Positions 60,201-64,000 of a DNA stretch of 64,000 nucleotides are shown in pieces. Position numbers and translations under genes: made by a program. This DNA is from Paracyclopina nana (taxonomy: Eukaryota > Arthropoda > Copepoda > Cyclopoida > Cyclopettidae): assembly GCA_019096065.1 (NCBI GenBank), contig JAGUCH010000001.1, forward strand, positions 3,906,001-3,970,000. The letters run 5' to 3'. The notes under the pieces were generated by a model. That model was not told where the DNA came from. It did no database searches and saw only the letters and a list, made by a program, of their open reading frames with translations. The stretch's first letter is position 1; each line of letters opens with the position of its first letter.

Positions 60201-62069
60201 AATCATCGGTCACGAGCCATGTTAATGGTATATTGGAGCATGCTCCATTAAATGCATAGGTAATAACCCGGATGAAAATTGACCTCAATGACGCGATAAT
60301 TTATGAACATTTTAGCAATTTTCCAGATGATCTGACCTATATTTTTCCTTCACCACCATGTGATTGGCACGTTTGGCTGCCATATTTGCTAGTGGGAATT
60401 GAATTTACAAGTTGCTGCTGTGGTAAAATCAAAGACGATATTTATCATTATCATTCGACAAGGAAAAGAATAGTGATTTGAGCTGTAATAATTATAGGCT
60501 TGTGCCAAAGCCAGAAAATGCATCACTCTGAGCAGGAATTTGAGGGAGCTATCCTAAAGTGCCACTTTGATATGGTGATGATGTATCACTGGATGCAACG
60601 AAGGAGTAGTAGTAGAATTTTTTTTAGACAAATGGCAAAATTCAACGTTAGACTAATCTTTTGAACTGGCTAGACAGTTGGGTGCCTATCTGACATCTTG
60701 ATAAAGTAAAAAGGGCCCCGCGAGAGGCCAAATGACACTGCATTTTATATTTAAATTACAATGGCACGTTTTTTATTGTTACCTAGTTACATGCTATAAA
60801 TTTTTGGGAGTGTCGCTGTGTTGCCAGAAAAGTCATCATTTTTTTCGTCCCAAAAAAGCTTCCTTGCCAAGATGACACAAGACTTTGATTTCCAGATATC
60901 AACTATACCTACTGTGAGTGTGTGTTGCGAAATTTCCCCATGAAAATTGTGATTGTTATCCCCCGAATCATGGACATAACTAGAGCTTGCATTCAAAATG
61001 TGTCACGATGTTCCGAGAGTCGTGAAGTTAGGAAAAATCAGCCGAAAATTGTCATATTTTCAGGATCATCATCATACATCGACTTCCTTTTCACATGTAT
61101 CATTGAGTTCCAATTTGAAAGTGTGCAAATTTTTTATGCTGCCATCCGACAGGCAGAGCAAATCATGGCCAGGTCGAATTACGGAAAGTCTAATTAAAGG
61201 GTGGGCCCATGGGCTTGACCCGGAAGTTTGGGCATTAATATGCAATTTGCCAGTTTTATTATCTAGGCTATGCTTAGTAGAGACTAATGTGTGTCAATGC
61301 GGCTGGAGTCATATATGCCCGATCATAAAAAAGTAAATGTGTCTGAGAGATGAGAAATGCCTCGCATACCGTCTTGAAATTGCCATGAAATGAGACAGCC
61401 AAAAAAAGCTCCTCGTTTTTTGTTCCCGACTGTGACATCATCATTCCGCAAATTGTGCTTTATAGGCGTGAAATCGTGACTTGGTATCACTTTTTGCCCA
61501 CTTTTCGCATCCATCTCATCCAAAGGAGGAGAAATTCTGAAAATAGCGCGATATAGCAGTATACCACCATTTCTGGATCAACATCCTCTTCAAGTCAAGA
61601 TGATGATGATGATGGCGAAAAAAGAGGAACTTTCGCCCTCATAGCCTGGCTACAAACGCGCGCATGCTACTAATTGTGGGGGTGAAAAATCGCGGCCTGT
61701 AGCATTTCGTGGAGGATACCCCGAAGAGCTAGCCTGTCCAATGTTGAGAGATTTTATGATTCCAAAATGAGCTTTTTTCAATTACACAGTTTCAAAAAAC
61801 CCATTGTGCAAGCCTACCCTCCGGCATTGTTGGAGAAATCTTATTACCTACTCATCCACTGGAGTCAGTCTCATTTGGCATAATTACTAATGACTCAAGT
61901 CGAGTTGTTGGCAAAAAATTGGTGACGGCCAAATGAGCATGGGAACATTCGAATTGCTGTTTTCTCCCTTTAATTAGAAAAGCCTTTGCAGCACTACTGC
62001 TCTCAGACCTAAATTGAAAGTGGTGTTTTCTCTCACTTGTGCACATTTGTTCTTGAGCTAATTTGACTA

Positions 62070-62092
62070 TTTTTTTGCTGTTGCAGGTAAGA
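62070..62092 (+). promoter_or_regulatory. Candidate recursive-splice (ratcheting-point) site
   Basis: TATTTTTTTGCTGTTGCAG is followed immediately by GTAAGAG: a pyrimidine-rich acceptor joined directly to a consensus donor at the 62086/62087 boundary. This zero-length-exon arrangement is the known signature of ratcheting points in long insect introns. It fits the gene-free region upstream but needs a flanking gene to mean anything. Confidence 0.35.
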
Positions 62093-63442
62093 GCGAAAGC
62101 ATATTAGAAAAGTCCCTGGTGTACTCAGGTGGTGTGTTTATGGCTCTGTGTGGCTTATGACATATCTGAGGAATCGTGCGTAAACTTTTAGGGATCCTCA
62201 TAAATTTTCTCTTGCGGATAGAGTTCCATTGAGGGGCTGTACTCGCTACAAAGGGTTATGGTCGCATTCTTTCGAAGATTCGGAGCAGACAGACAACAAA
62301 AAACCTGGGAACTCGCGAGCTCGGATGTAACATCCACGCTATTATTGAGAACGCATGGAAACATTTCAATTTTCACGCGCCAGCTTTTGTAATGCGGCAA
62401 AAACGTCTTATTCTTCTTCGTCTTCTTCACTATGTAAGAATTTGAATCATGGATTTCTCCTCAGAAAAATTGTTGCAGTCTTTTTGCGCCGCCATCTTTC
62501 AAAATTCCGTTAGTCTGTTGCATTTCCGTCGGGATTTTCCGAAAATTGAACTTGGTGACGCAATTCTCGTGAGGAAGCTGATGAACTTTGGCAATGACAT
62601 TGCTACTTTGATCCTCCCTCTTTACCAATATACACTCAGACTGCTCTTGTACGCGCTGCTATTGTGGTACCAAACAATTTTCCTCGTTATTTGTGGAAAA
62701 ATCAAAAGCGATCACATCATCTGATAAGAGAATTTCCGTTTTGATGAAGGAGAAAAATGTGAAAGTTGTGCTACTCAAAGGAAATATACCAACTTTCATT
62801 CTCTCATCATCGAGTGGGAAAAGTTGCAAATCAGCGCAAAAGGGTGCTATAAATTGGCCAATTCTGTATGGAAAAATCCTAAATGCCTTGGAAAATGATT
62901 GCTTGACTTCCAATTGATGAGGTCGTTAGCACTTGTCTTTTTGCTGAATGACAAGACAATTTTCCATCCAATTGGAAAATAATTGGTTCACTTCACTTGA
63001 TAAATTGCATTCCTTTTAAAACAATAGGTGTCAAAATGACAGAAAGTGTGCCTTGAGAATGCCATCGCTCGCTCTCAATCCTTCAACTGTCACAACTTTA
63101 CTGATCTGCATAAATTTTCATTTCGACCATGCAGTTACTGCATCGAGAAAAGTTTAGCGTTATTGTGATTCACAAGCTTATTTTCAACATTTTTGAGGCA
63201 TCATTTCTGCTGAAAAGTAAAAAGTGAAAATCCATTGTTCCTTCTACATATTTTCGAATAAAATGGGTTCGATGAAGAAATCTGACGCATATTATGTTTT
63301 CCCGAATACATTTGATCCACACATTCTTGCGAAGCTCGATGCTGGTTTAGTCAGAAAGCATACCACTTTTCTAGATTGCCTTCAATTCATTCAACATAGA
63401 AATATCTTACACATAATGTTCAGAAAGGTTGAGCACAAAAAC

Positions 63443-64000
63443 TATAGTTATTTATTTCGAGCTGGGGCACGTAAAGTAGGGTCATTAAATAGCTGAGCGA
63501 GGATTTTAAATTGGGAAAACTCGAGTACAGCTTTACTAGCCCAAGCCTGCGAGGGCTGTAATTGTACGAGTGTTTTTCCATTTTAAAATCCGAGGTCAGC
63601 TATTTAATGACCCTACTTTACGTGCCCTAGCTCAAAATATACAATTTTATGTTCTGTAATACGATTTTTGAGTGTTTTAATGAAGTTACCGGGCTGCCCC
63701 GTGCCCTAGAAAATACTGCTTGGCTTTTAGTTGCTATGTGAATGTCACTGGCTCTCATGAGCTAGCATCCCGTGGTTTGGGAGCAATAAAAAAGACTTTT
63801 AAAATTCATTTTAGCAAAGGTGCTCCTATGGCACAATGGTTAGAGTGCTTGGCTCTTGATTTAGCAGTCTAGGGTTCAAACCCCAGTCATTCCTTAACTT
63901 TTTTTATTTCTTTATCTGGCTTCAGTTATGTTTAAAGTCCCGTACATAGCATCCAATCTTCATGATGTTTCCATAGCTCAGTGGTTAGAGCATTGGAATG
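63443..64000 (+). repeat. Composite hairpin plus double-tRNA repeat, copy B (cut by the window edge)
   Basis: Aligns with 20172-20629. It has the longer form of the hairpin, with arms TTCGAGCTGGGGCACGTAAA through GGTCATTAAATAGCTGA and a complementary partner ending near 63640, then the same spacer, the first tRNA-like unit (63820-63890, again CTCTTGA anticodon loop and GGTTCAAACC B-box) and the first half of the second tRNA-like unit from about 63964. Similarity to copy A continues to the last base of the window. Confidence 0.65.
63820..63890 (+). pseudogene. tRNA-Lys-like unit in repeat copy B
   Basis: Box A (TGGCACAATGGTTAGAG) and box B (GGTTCAAACCCC) are better preserved than in copy A. 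The loop CTCTTGA gives anticodon CTT. The acceptor stem is still unpaired, so it is a repeat head rather than a tRNA gene. Confidence 0.55.

Larger units (their letters stand above)
50142..63442. other. 13-kb region without recognisable coding sequence
   Basis: All open frames here are short, AT-biased and without recognisable motifs on either strand. The notable signals are two candidate first exons ending in strong donors (at 50533 and 54291) and one candidate recursive-splice site (62086), all on the plus strand. A simple reading is the 5' part of a gene with a very long first intron whose coding exons lie to the right of the window. Confidence 0.4.

Overview
The window looks like animal nuclear DNA, most likely from an arthropod (I lean towards a crustacean). 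Coding exons are relatively GC-rich and sit in long AT-rich non-coding stretches. Splice sites are metazoan (GT-AG with pyrimidine tracts). The largest gene is a biogenic-amine receptor that best fits the invertebrate alpha2-adrenergic-like octopamine receptors. The species call is an inference from gene content.

Layout. 1-8083 has no gene I can support. 8084-31268 (+) is the octopamine-receptor-like GPCR: three coding exons giving 747 residues, interrupted by an odd 261-nt intron with no GT-AG borders and a 20.7-kb second intron. That large intron holds most of the mobile DNA: a 1.6-kb Mutator-like element with long inverted ends and an orphan 266-residue ORF, three 1.2-1.5-kb elements that share CCCCAC ends, a hairpin plus double-tRNA repeat, a TA-flanked palindromic MITE, a foldback element and a solitary tRNA-like unit. 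32288-45490 (-) is TAPT1, eight exons and 713 residues, tail-to-tail with the receptor. Its fifth intron contains a complete four-exon beta-1,3-galactosyltransferase-family gene on the opposite strand (38597-40362) and an apparently perfect 334-bp tandem duplication. 46069-46829 (+) is ISCU, the mitochondrial Fe-S scaffold, head-to-head with TAPT1 across a 578-bp shared promoter that contains a full CRE. 48030-50141 (+) encodes a 703-residue secreted, Tyr/Pro/Gly/Ser-rich repetitive protein of unknown function. From 50.2 kb to the end there is no recognisable coding sequence, only candidate first exons and a candidate recursive-splice site, so this may be the start of a long intron of a gene continuing rightwards. 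A second copy of the hairpin/double-tRNA repeat runs off the right edge.

The genes do not form a pathway. They cover neuromodulator signalling, a ciliary/ER membrane protein, Golgi glycosylation, Fe-S cluster assembly and a probable secreted structural protein. The exon maps of TAPT1, the glycosyltransferase and ISCU were derived by hand and each closes to a whole number of codons. The most unusual items are the non-canonical inverted-repeat intron at the receptor's DRY motif, the Mutator-like element with an orphan cysteine-rich ORF, the CCCCAC-ended elements (one carrying coding-like blocks), and the composite hairpin plus twin-tRNA repeat.
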